DNA of 64,000 nt. It comes from RBG-16-66-20 sp052386675. GTDB taxonomy: Bacteria > Pseudomonadota > Gammaproteobacteria > Burkholderiales > SG8-39. The stretch's first letter is position 1. The number at the start of each line of letters is the position of its first letter. Where the stretch lies: contig JBQTJX010000043.1 in assembly GCA_052386675.1 (NCBI GenBank), forward strand, positions 1 through 64,000, in the 5' to 3' direction. A program made the translations under genes and the position numbers. The notes under the pieces were generated by a model. That model was not told the DNA's origin, did no database searches, and saw only the letters and a program-made list of their open reading frames with translations. This document shows, piece by piece, positions 19,853 through 26,511 of the stretch.

Positions 19853-20662
19853 CTGCACCGCAGCGACGGGACGACGGAAAGGCCGGAAATATCGTTGGTC
19901 ATCGTAGAAGGCAGCCTCATCGTTGCCCGGAAGCCAGCCCGGGTAGCCGAAGATGGGCAGGGAAACGAGGTCGCGGGTGGTGCCGGTCCGGTCATGCGTC
20001 TCGAGCCAGCACTCGGCGGCGGCATCCGGTTCCGCGTCCGGCGCGACGAAGATGACCTTGCAGGTCAGCCCGGGGCGGGGCCGCAGCGCCATCTCGAGCA
20101 GCGCGTGGCCGAGGACATGAATCCTGAGACCGGCGACGACGTCCGCCCTGCGTTCCCAGAACAGATCCTTCCATCGATGCTGCCGGACCAGTTCCTCCAG
20201 CGCCGGGTCGGCGCAGGCGACGATGGCGCCGCCTTCGTCGAACAGCGTCAGCATGTCCCGCAGTTTCCCGCGCACGCCCGATTCGCGCGGGATCTCGGAC
20301 GCGTGCATGGCGTTGATGCGCGCCTTTGTCTTCGGGAACGCGAGCCAGGCGAGGGCGTTGAACAGGTCGTGCCAGTTCGCCGCCCGCGAGTGCACTTCGC
20401 CGGTCTCGCTCAGGTGGACCTCGTAGTACGGATCGGCTTTTCCCGGCGGGACGAAGCGAACGGCGTGGCCGGAGCGGGTCGCCGCGCGCGCTTCGGATGC
20501 AAGCGCGTTCAGGCTGTCCAGCGACGGCCATCCATGGCGCGGCAGCCTGTCGAGCCACGGCCGCACCGGATCGAATACCGGGTGGGAGAAATCCGCGTCA
20601 GGCCAGTCTGCCTGCGGTCCGGAAATCGTGGTCCGTCCCTGATTTACCGGACGAGTTTCCAC
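19850..20662 (-). CDS. DUF3025 family protein
   Basis: Protein of unknown function of about 270 residues. The landmarks are FDPVRPWLDRLPRHGWPSL near residue 30 and NWHDLFNALAWLAFPKTKA near residue 97, which is the recognisable DUF3025 core, followed by HVLGHALLEMAL and IPIFGYPGW-like C-terminal segments. No signal peptide or membrane segment is present, so it is likely cytoplasmic. The GTG start at 20662 lies 19 bases inside the 3' end of pyrC, so it is co-translated with dihydroorotase. That link is common in betaproteobacteria but has no functional explanation. Confidence 0.85.
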   Translation of the reverse strand: METRPVNQGRTTISGPQADWPDADFSHPVFDPVRPWLDRLPRHGWPSLDSLNALASEARAATRSGHAVRFVPPGKADPYYEVHLSETGEVHSRAANWHDLFNALAWLAFPKTKARINAMHASEIPRESGVRGKLRDMLTLFDEGGAIVACADPALEELVRQHRWKDLFWERRADVVAGLRIHVLGHALLEMALRPRPGLTCKVIFVAPDAEPDAAAECWLETHDRTGTTRDLVSLPIFGYPGWLPGNDEAAFYDDQRYFRPFRRPVAAVQ

Positions 20663-21678
20663 GGCAGCACTTCGCCGGCGCGCAGCGGGACGAGGGTGCC
20701 CTCGCCGAAGGGCAGGGACTCGGGCACGGTCCAGTCTTGGCGCGCGAGCGTCACCGTGCCGCGATTGTGCGGCAGGCCGTAGAAATCGGCGCCGAAGCGG
20801 CTGGCGAAGCCCTCGAGCCGGTCCAGTGCGCCCGCCTCCTCGAAGGCGATGGCGTAGAACTCCAGCGCCGCGTGCGCGGTATAGATGCCGGCGCAGCCGC
20901 AGGCGTTTTCCTTGGTGCCGCGCTCGTGCGGCGCGCTGTCGGTGCCAAGGAAGAACTTCGGGTTGCCCGAGGTGGCGGCCTCGACCAGGGCCTCGCGATG
21001 CTCTTCACGCTTCAACACCGGCAGGCAGTAGTGGTGCGGTCGCACCCCGCCCATGAACAGGGCGTTGCGGTTCATCAGCAGATGGTGCGCGGTGATGGTG
21101 GCGGCGACGTTGGGACCAGTGACCTCGACGTAGTGCACCGCGTCGCGCGTGGTGATGTGCTCCAGCACCACCTTCAGGCCCTGGAAGCGCGCCACCAGCG
21201 GGCCCAGCACCTCCTCGAGGAAGACCTGCTCGCGGTCGAACACGTCCACGTGCGGGTCGGTGACCTCGCCGTGCACCAGCAGCGGCAGGCCGGTTTCCTC
21301 CATGCGCTCGAGCGCCCGGAAACAGCGCGAGATCCGGGTCACGCCCGCGTCCGAGTGCGTGGTGGCCCCGGCGGGATAGAGCTTGACGGCGTGGACGCGC
21401 CCGGAGAGCTTCGCGCGCGAGATTTCCTCCGCCGGGGTGTCGTCGGTCAGGTAGAGCGTCATCAGCGGCTCGAATGCCGCGCCTTCGGGCAGCGCGGAGA
21501 GGATGCGATCCCTGTAGTGCAGCGCCTGCTCGACCGTGGTCACCGGCGGCTTCAGGTTCGGCATCACGATGGCGCGCCCGAACTGGCGCGCGGTGTCGGC
21601 GAGGACCGCGGCCAGCGCCGGACCGTCGCGCAGGTGCAGGTGCCAGTCGTCCGGCTGCTGGATCGTGATCCGGTCCAT
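20644..21678 (-). CDS. pyrC: Dihydroorotase
   Basis: Zinc amidohydrolase that closes carbamoyl-aspartate to dihydroorotate in pyrimidine synthesis. The 344-residue product fits the short class II enzyme. It has the metal-binding HLHLRDG near residue 14, the carboxylated lysine in HAVKLYPAGATTHSD near residue 100, metal ligands in LLVHGEV and LEHITT, and the catalytic Asp in FLGTDSAPHERG near residue 248. All expected residues are present. The start is ATG at 21678, and the gene overlaps the DUF3025 gene downstream. A 21-base gap lies between it and rsmI on the same strand. Confidence 0.96.
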   Translation of the reverse strand: MDRITIQQPDDWHLHLRDGPALAAVLADTARQFGRAIVMPNLKPPVTTVEQALHYRDRILSALPEGAAFEPLMTLYLTDDTPAEEISRAKLSGRVHAVKLYPAGATTHSDAGVTRISRCFRALERMEETGLPLLVHGEVTDPHVDVFDREQVFLEEVLGPLVARFQGLKVVLEHITTRDAVHYVEVTGPNVAATITAHHLLMNRNALFMGGVRPHHYCLPVLKREEHREALVEAATSGNPKFFLGTDSAPHERGTKENACGCAGIYTAHAALEFYAIAFEEAGALDRLEGFASRFGADFYGLPHNRGTVTLARQDWTVPESLPFGEGTLVPLRAGEVLPWKLVR

Positions 21679-21699
21679 GGGGCGCGATTCTACGTGCTT

Positions 21700-22548
21700 C
21701 TACTTCGCCTTCGTGCCGGACGCGATGCGCCCGAGCGCTTCGCGGTACAGGGCGTTTCGCGGCGCACCGGTGATGCGCGCAGCGAGCTTGGCCGCCTCGC
21801 TCGCCGGCAGCGATTCCAGCAGCAGGCCGAGCACCTTTCCCGGGTCGAGCGCCGGGGCGTCGTCCTTCGCCTCGCCCGGACCCAGCACCAGCACGAACTC
21901 TCCCTGCTGCCGGTGGGGGCCGGCCTCCAGCCAGTCCGGCGCACCGGCCAGCTTCATGCGCGCGATTTCCTCGAATTTCTTGGTGAGCTCCCGCGCGATC
22001 ACCAGCTCGCGCTCCGGCCCGAAGCGCTCGAGCAGCGCCGCTACCGTGGCCGCGACCCGGTGCGGCGCCTCATAGAAGATCAGGGGCAGCGATTCGTCCA
22101 GCGCGGCGATCGCCCTGGCCGCCTGCGCGGGCCTGGCTGGAAGGAAGCCCACGTAGCGGAAGCTGTCCGCGATGAAACCCGAGGCCGACCAGGCCGCGAT
22201 CGCCGCGTTCGGGCCGGGTATCGGCACCACGCGGATGCCCTCGCGGTGCGCCGCCGCGACCAGCAGCGCGCCCGGATCGGACACCGCCGGCGTGCCGGCA
22301 TCGCTCACCAGCGCGACGCTGCTGCCCTCGCGCAGCGCCCGCAGCAGCTTCTCGCCGGCCTCGCGCTCGTTGTGCGCGTGCAGCGCGGTGGTCTTCGCCG
22401 CGATGCCGTGCGCGGCGAGCAGTCCGCGCGAGGTGCGCGTGTCCTCGCAGGCGACGAGGTCCGCCTCGCGCAGCGCCTCGAGCGCGCGCGGGCTGGCGTC
22501 GGCGAGGTTGCCGATGGGCGTGGCGACGATGTAAAGAATTCCGGGCAT
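21700..22548 (-). CDS. rsmI: 16S rRNA (cytidine-1402-2'-O)-methyltransferase
   Basis: SAM-dependent methyltransferase that adds the 2'-O-methyl group to C1402 in the 16S rRNA decoding centre. The 282-residue product has the tetrapyrrole-methylase-like fold with the diagnostic GILYIVATPIGNLAD start, the region ACEDTRTSRGLL, and SDAGTPAVSDPG followed by PIPGPNAAIAA. The C-terminal segment holds EFVLVLGPGE. I chose ATG at 22548 because the family start MPGILYIVATP matches; the frame runs on to 22968 as a shadow of yraN. It diverges from yraN with 48 bases between starts, as in many proteobacteria. Confidence 0.95.
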   Translation of the reverse strand: MPGILYIVATPIGNLADASPRALEALREADLVACEDTRTSRGLLAAHGIAAKTTALHAHNEREAGEKLLRALREGSSVALVSDAGTPAVSDPGALLVAAAHREGIRVVPIPGPNAAIAAWSASGFIADSFRYVGFLPARPAQAARAIAALDESLPLIFYEAPHRVAATVAALLERFGPERELVIARELTKKFEEIARMKLAGAPDWLEAGPHRQQGEFVLVLGPGEAKDDAPALDPGKVLGLLLESLPASEAAKLAARITGAPRNALYREALGRIASGTKAK

Positions 22549-22596
22549 GGCGATGTGCAGGTCAACGGAGCGGGCGGTTGCGCCGTTAAGACTGCC

Positions 22597-22938
22597 ATGA
22601 ACCGGGCCGGGGCGCGAGCCGAAGACCTGTGCGCCCAGCTGCTCGGGCGGGCCGGGCTGCGGGTGCTGGCCCGGAACTGGCGCTGCCGCATGGGGGAAAT
22701 CGACCTCATCGCCGAGGATGGCGGCACGCTGGTGTTCGCCGAGGTGCGCTATCGCGCCTCGGCCAGCCGGGGCGGCGCCGCGGAGAGCATCACCGCGGCC
22801 AAGCAGGCCCGCATCATCGCGGCGGCGCGCGCTTTCCTGCGCGGGCGACCGGAGGCCGACTGCCGCTTCGATGTCCTGCTGCTGGATGCGCTGGAGCGCG
22901 ACCGCATCGAATGGATCCGCAATGCGTTCAGCGCTTAG
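22597..22938 (+). CDS. yraN: YraN/UPF0102 family nuclease-fold protein
   Basis: Small protein with a restriction-endonuclease-like fold, biochemical role unproven. The 113-residue product has the family pattern GARAEDLCAQLLGRAGLRVL, then NWRCRMGEIDLIAEDGGTL with FAEVRYRAS, giving the E...D...ExK-like arrangement, although the usual VK after the second Glu is VRY here. The ATG at 22597 is the only sensible start. The gene overlaps the HIRAN gene by 17 bases. Its setting between rsmI and gmhA/dolP matches the E. coli order, where lpoA additionally intervenes. Confidence 0.9.
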   Translation: MNRAGARAEDLCAQLLGRAGLRVLARNWRCRMGEIDLIAEDGGTLVFAEVRYRASASRGGAAESITAAKQARIIAAARAFLRGRPEADCRFDVLLLDALERDRIEWIRNAFSA

Positions 22939-23287
22939 CCTCGTTCCCCTGCTGCTGGCCGCCACCACCGCCTGCGCGCAGGAGGTGCGCCTGGTGGTGC
23001 AGAGTTCGCCGCTGGCGGGCTGGCGTTACGCCGAGGCCGCCGCGGTGTGGCCGGAACTGAAGGTTGGCGCGCCCCTCGACCTGGTGCGGGAAGCCGACAA
23101 TCCCCACGACGCCAACGCCGTGCGGGTGCAATGGCGCGGCCGGAAGCTCGGCTATGTGCCGCGGCGCCAGAACGCGGCACTGGCCTGGGGCCTGGATCGC
23201 GGCGCGCCGCTGCGCGCCCGCATCAGCCGCATGCTCGAGCACCCGAACCCGGCGCGGCGGCTGGAGTTCGAGGTGTTCCTCGAGTAA
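22922..23287 (+). CDS. HIRAN-domain protein with signal peptide
   Basis: A 121-residue protein with an N-terminal export signal (hydrophobic LSLVPLLLAATTACA, probable cleavage after ACA near residue 20) followed by one HIRAN domain. The domain is recognised by LVVQSSPLAGWRYAE, then LDLVREADNPHDANAVRVQW and KLGYVPRRQNAALAW. HIRAN domains elsewhere bind single-stranded DNA ends or regulate DNA repair, but a secreted version cannot easily do this, so its role is unclear. The start lies inside the 3' end of yraN. A signal peptide plus HIRAN is a recurrent small-gene pattern in proteobacteria. Confidence 0.85.
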   Translation: MRSALSLVPLLLAATTACAQEVRLVVQSSPLAGWRYAEAAAVWPELKVGAPLDLVREADNPHDANAVRVQWRGRKLGYVPRRQNAALAWGLDRGAPLRARISRMLEHPNPARRLEFEVFLE

Positions 23288-23303
23288 GGGATTGTCCCGG
23301 CGG

Positions 23304-23311
23304 TGTAAAAT
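23304..23311 (+). promoter_or_regulatory. Extended -10 box immediately before gmhA
   Basis: TGTAAAAT ends seven bases before the ATG at 23318, so a transcript from this box would begin at or next to the start codon. No Shine-Dalgarno sequence precedes the ATG, which fits a leaderless message. Confidence 0.5.
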
Positions 23312-23317
23312 CCCCGC

Positions 23318-23932
23318 ATGGGACACGCAGAGCCGGGCGCCACGCTCGAAGAGCGCATCGCGTCGCATTTCCGGGACAGCGCGAACCTGAAGCTGGCCGC
23401 GCTCGAGGACCTGAAGGCGCCCATCGCGCGGGCCATCGAGCTCATGGCCGCCTCGCTCAGGGCGGGCGGCAAGATCCTCGCCTGCGGCAACGGCGGCTCG
23501 GCCGGCGACGCGCAGCACTTCTCCGCCGAACTGCTCAACCGCTTCGAGATGGAGCGCCCGCCGCTGGCGGCGGTGGCGCTCAGCACCGATACCTCGACGC
23601 TGACCTCGATCGCGAACGACTACAGCTACGAACAGGTGTTCGAGAAGCAGGTCCGGGCGCTGGGCCGCCGCGGCGACGTCCTGCTGGCGATCTCCACCAG
23701 CGGCAATTCGCCCAATGTGCTGGCCGCCGTGAAGACCGCCAGGGAACTTGGCATGGCGATCGTGGCTCTAACCGGGCGCAACGGCGGCAGGACGCCGCCG
23801 CTGCTCGGCGCGGGCGACGCGCATGTGTGCGTCCCGCACGACAGGACCGCGCGCATCCAGGAAGTGCACCTGCTGGTGCTGCACTGCCTGTGCGACGGCA
23901 TCGACTACCGGCTCTACGGAGGAAAACAATGA
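23318..23932 (+). CDS. gmhA: SIS-domain phosphoheptose isomerase (GmhA/DiaA family)
   Basis: Converts sedoheptulose 7-phosphate to D-glycero-D-manno-heptose 7-phosphate for LPS core. The paralogue DiaA instead binds DnaA. The 204-residue product has the SIS core CGNGGSAGDAQHFSAEL, with His and Glu matching GmhA zinc ligands, plus STSGNSPNVLAAVKTA and the C-terminal ARIQEVHLLVLH with the Gln and His of the same site. The neighbours yraN and dolP match the E. coli diaA locus, whereas hldE2 just downstream argues for the heptose role. It could do both. The stop overlaps the dolP ATG (ATGA). Confidence 0.9.
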   Translation: MGHAEPGATLEERIASHFRDSANLKLAALEDLKAPIARAIELMAASLRAGGKILACGNGGSAGDAQHFSAELLNRFEMERPPLAAVALSTDTSTLTSIANDYSYEQVFEKQVRALGRRGDVLLAISTSGNSPNVLAAVKTARELGMAIVALTGRNGGRTPPLLGAGDAHVCVPHDRTARIQEVHLLVLHCLCDGIDYRLYGGKQ

Positions 23933-24555
23933 GAACAAGGTCCGCGATCGCCGCCGCGCTGCTGCTGGCGCTGCCCCTGGCCGGGTGCGTGGAAATGGCC
24001 GTGGTCGGCGTCGGCGCCGCCGTGATGTCCCACGAGGACCGGCGCAGCACCGGCGCCCAGGTCGAGGACGAGGGCCTGGAACTGCGCGCCAGCAACCGCA
24101 TCAGCGAGCGCTTCGGCGACAAGGGCCATATCAATGTCACCGCCTTCAACCGTTTCCTGCTGCTCACCGGCGAGGTGCCGAATGCGGCGATGCGCGAAGA
24201 GATCGAAAAGCTGGTGCGGGAGCTGCCGTCCAAGCCGCGCGGCGTGAGCAACGAATTGCGCGTGGCCGGCAACGCCTCGCTCACGGCGCGCTCCAACGAC
24301 ACCTTCATCACCGGGAAGGTCAAGGCGCGCTTCCTGGACGCGCAGCGGTTCAATCCCCTGCACGTCAAGGTCGTCACCGAGGCCGCGACCGTGTTCCTGA
24401 TGGGCATCGTCACCGAGGCCGAGGCCAATGCGGCGGTCGAGGTGGCCCGCACCACCGGCGGCGTCGCCAAGGTGGTCAAGGTGTTCGAATACTGCAAGTC
24501 GGATGACGCGGTCTGCCGCCCGCGCGACGCGGCCAAGCCCAAGGCCGGAAGCTGA
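23929..24555 (+). CDS. dolP: BON-domain outer-membrane lipoprotein (DolP/YraP family)
   Basis: Lipoprotein that in E. coli supports outer-membrane integrity and BAM function. The 208-residue product has a lipobox LPLAGC (Cys near residue 20) and two BON domains, roughly residues 55-120 and 130-195, with HINVTAFNRFLLLTGEVPN and LHVKVVTEAATVFLMGIVT. A GGAGG ribosome site sits inside the gmhA 3' end, and the ATG overlaps the gmhA stop. The residue after the lipobox Cys is Val, not Asp, as expected for outer-membrane sorting. Its stop is overlapped by the CTG start proposed for hldE2. Confidence 0.9.
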   Translation: MRTRSAIAAALLLALPLAGCVEMAVVGVGAAVMSHEDRRSTGAQVEDEGLELRASNRISERFGDKGHINVTAFNRFLLLTGEVPNAAMREEIEKLVRELPSKPRGVSNELRVAGNASLTARSNDTFITGKVKARFLDAQRFNPLHVKVVTEAATVFLMGIVTEAEANAAVEVARTTGGVAKVVKVFEYCKSDDAVCRPRDAAKPKAGS

Positions 24556-25037
24556 GCGTCGCGCCGGCCTACGAGCGCAAGCTGCATGCGCCGCGGGACG
24601 CGGCGCGCTGGGTCACGCTGCTGCCGCGGCCGCTGGTGTTCACCAATGGCGTGTTCGACCTCCTGCACCGCGGCCATGCCACCTACCTCGCGCGCGCGCG
24701 CGCCATGGGCGCCGCGCTCGTGGTGGCGTTGAACGGCGACGCCTCCGCGAAGCGCCTGGGCAAGGGCGCCGAGCGGCCGCTAAACGCGCTCGAGGACCGC
24801 ATGGCGCTGGTGGCGGCGCTGGAATCGGTGGACGCGGTGACCTGGTTCGACGAGGACACGCCCGCCGCCCTGATCGCCATCGTGCGGCCCGACGTCCTCG
24901 TCAAGGGCGGCGACTGGCCGGCGGAGAAGATCGTGGGCGCGGTCGAGGTGCTGGCGGGCGGCGGACGCGTGGCCTCGATCCCGTTCGAGCACCAGCGCTC
25001 CACCACCGCGCTGGTCGAGAAGATCAGGAAAGGCTGA
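24552..25037 (+). CDS. hldE2: D-glycero-beta-D-manno-heptose 1-phosphate adenylyltransferase, probable CTG start
   Basis: Cytidylyltransferase-fold enzyme that makes ADP-heptose for LPS core, equal to the C-terminal half of E. coli HldE (also called RfaE2). It has FTNGVFDLLHRGH with the HxGH-type nucleotide site, VALNGDASAKRLGKG, and DVLVKGGDW. The ORF from GTG at 24636 would start inside the first beta strand and lose about 28 residues that homologues have. In-frame sequence upstream is open and encodes SVAPAYERKLHAPRDAARWV. The only start-like codon there is CTG at 24552, which overlaps the dolP stop as CTGA. That gives 161 residues, the family norm. Confidence 0.85.
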   Translation: MSVAPAYERKLHAPRDAARWVTLLPRPLVFTNGVFDLLHRGHATYLARARAMGAALVVALNGDASAKRLGKGAERPLNALEDRMALVAALESVDAVTWFDEDTPAALIAIVRPDVLVKGGDWPAEKIVGAVEVLAGGGRVASIPFEHQRSTTALVEKIRKG

Positions 25038-25521
25038 GCTCGAGGCACAGCGCGCCGGGCGTGGGCTCGGCGAGGTAGGGCGCGCAGTCGCGAAAGCCCA
25101 TGCTGCGGTAGAGCGCGATTGCTTCAGTCAGGTGGGGCATGGTGTCCAGCACCAGCCGGCCGCAACCCGCGTCGCGGGCCGAATCGATGACGAGGTTCGC
25201 GAGCCTGCGCCCCAGTCCCGTGCCCCGGTACGCATTGCGCACGAACAGGCGCTTCATTTCCGCGCTGTGACGGTCAAGGCGCTTCATGGCCACGCAGCCG
25301 GCGTCGCCGCCGGGTCCGCGCGCGAGCAGCAGCGCGCCGTCCGGCGGCACGTAGGCGCCCGGAAGTCCCGCCAGTTCCCGGTCGAAGCCCTGGAAGCACA
25401 GCGCCGCGGAGACCAGTTCCGAGTACTCGCGGAACAGATGGCGGATGCGCTCGATTTCCTCCGGGCTGCGCGCTGGAACGACTTCGATCACCGGGTTATT
25501 TTCCGCCATTTTTTGATTCAT
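25024..25521 (-). CDS. GNAT-family N-acetyltransferase
   Basis: Acetyl-CoA-dependent N-acetyltransferase with unknown acceptor. The 165-residue product has the GNAT core: CVAMKRLDRHSAEMKRLFV, the acetyl-CoA loop NAYRGTGLGRRLANLVI (R/Q-x-x-G-x-G/A pattern), then LDTMPHLTEAIALYRSMGF, where the Tyr matches the usual general acid. I chose ATG at 25521 because GGGAGA precedes it; ATG at 25509 is possible, and the frame extends to 25551. It overlaps the 3' end of hldE2 by 14 bases on the opposite strand. Its start lies only ten bases from that of the divergent gene. Confidence 0.85.
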   Translation of the reverse strand: MNQKMAENNPVIEVVPARSPEEIERIRHLFREYSELVSAALCFQGFDRELAGLPGAYVPPDGALLLARGPGGDAGCVAMKRLDRHSAEMKRLFVRNAYRGTGLGRRLANLVIDSARDAGCGRLVLDTMPHLTEAIALYRSMGFRDCAPYLAEPTPGALCLELSLS

Positions 25522-25531
25522 ACTATCTCCC

Positions 25532-26059
25532 GTGCGCCTGCACCAGCTCAAGATCGACTACCTCGCCGAACAGGACCGCATGCTCATGCTGATCGCGGCG
25601 AGCGACGCGGTCGAGGTGCGCATGTACCTCACCCGGCGCTTCATCAAGCTGCTCTGGCCGCTGCTGGTGAAGCTGGCCGAGGAAGCCAGCCCGCGCATCA
25701 AGACCCAGGCCAATCCCGAGGCGCGCCGCGCGCTGCTCGGCCTGGAGCACGAGCAGGCGGTGTCCAGGGCCGATTTCTCCAAGCCCTTCGAGGAAATGCC
25801 GCGCAACACGCCGCTCGGGGAGGCGCCGCTGCTGCTGGCGCGCATCCAGACCGGGCACGACCGCAACGGCCTGCCGGTGCTGTCGATGAACCCGGCCGAC
25901 GGCCAAGGCGTCACGCTGACGCTGGATCCGGTGCTGCTGCATTCGGTGTGCCGGTTGCTGCAGGCGGCGGTGACCAAGAGCGACTGGGACATGGAGCTGC
26001 GCCTGCCCGGTGCCGACGCGCGAGAGGCGCCGGAGCGCGCGCCGCGCACCATCAACTGA
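25532..26059 (+). CDS. Uncharacterised 175-residue cytoplasmic protein
   Basis: I do not recognise a family. The product starts with the GTG-encoded MRLHQLKIDYLAEQDRMLML and is predicted mainly helical in the first half (RFIKLLWPLLVKLAEEA), with a beta-rich second half (GVTLTLDPVLLHSVCRLL). It has no signal peptide, no membrane segment and only one Cys. Third positions are strongly G/C like the neighbours, so it is a real gene. No ribosome site precedes the GTG; instead TACTAT lies six bases upstream, suggesting a leaderless transcript. The next gene, a thioesterase, begins ten bases after its stop. Confidence 0.75.
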   Translation: MRLHQLKIDYLAEQDRMLMLIAASDAVEVRMYLTRRFIKLLWPLLVKLAEEASPRIKTQANPEARRALLGLEHEQAVSRADFSKPFEEMPRNTPLGEAPLLLARIQTGHDRNGLPVLSMNPADGQGVTLTLDPVLLHSVCRLLQAAVTKSDWDMELRLPGADAREAPERAPRTIN

Positions 26060-26069
26060 AGGTCCTTCC

Positions 26070-26480
26070 ATGACCACGAACCTGGCGGACTCGATCCAGC
26101 GGCGCGTCAAGGGCCTGCTGCCCGACCTGATGGGCATCGAGTTCACCGACGTGACGCCGGACAAGGTGCTGGCGCGGCTCATGGTGAGGAAGGACCTTTG
26201 CACCGTCGGCGACAACCTGCACGGCGGCGCCATCATGGCCTTCGCCGACACGCTGGGCGCGGTGGCAGCGATCCTCAACATGCCCGAGGGTTCGCGCACC
26301 ACCACCATCGAATCCAAGACCAACTTCATCGGCGGCGCGCCGGCCGGCTCCAGCGTGCTGGGCGAGTCGGCGCCGGTGCACAAGGGCCGCACTACGGTTG
26401 TGTGCCAGACCACGATCCGGACCGAAACCGGCAAGCTGGTCGCGCTCGTGACCCAGACGCAGCTCGTGATCGCCCCCTAG
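26070..26480 (+). CDS. PaaI-family hotdog-fold thioesterase
   Basis: Predicted acyl-CoA thioesterase. The 136-residue product has the hotdog core with NLHGGAIMAFADTLGAVAA near residue 48; the His-Gly-Gly and the Asp down the long helix are the expected catalytic region. It is followed by TIESKTNFIGGAPAGSSVLG and TTVVCQTTIRTETGKLVALV. Such proteins act on phenylacetyl-CoA, benzoyl-CoA or other aryl-CoA or medium-chain thioesters; the substrate here is unknown. ATG at 26070 is chosen over an upstream in-frame start inside the previous gene because it gives the usual family length and has GAAGG upstream. Confidence 0.85.
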   Translation: MTTNLADSIQRRVKGLLPDLMGIEFTDVTPDKVLARLMVRKDLCTVGDNLHGGAIMAFADTLGAVAAILNMPEGSRTTTIESKTNFIGGAPAGSSVLGESAPVHKGRTTVVCQTTIRTETGKLVALVTQTQLVIAP

Positions 26481-26486
26481 CTGGCG

Positions 26487-26492
26487 TATAAT
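26487..26492 (+). promoter_or_regulatory. Perfect -10 box upstream of rhlE
   Basis: TATAAT six bases after the thioesterase stop. It predicts a transcript start near 26499 and a short leader that includes GGAAA at 26504-26508, just before the proposed ACG start. The -35 region is not recognisable. Confidence 0.6.
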
Positions 26493-26511
26493 TCGCCCCC
26501 TTTGGAAACAA

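Noticed and set aside
19191..19907. Long open frames on both strands across rnpB
   Set aside because: The sequence is accounted for by the structured RNA; the translations have no family pattern and are rich in Pro and Arg.
20497..22938. An 813-codon plus-strand frame opposite DUF3025, pyrC and rsmI
   Set aside because: Only its last 114 codons (yraN) resemble a protein; the rest is antisense to real genes with Arg/Ala/Gly-rich shadow composition.
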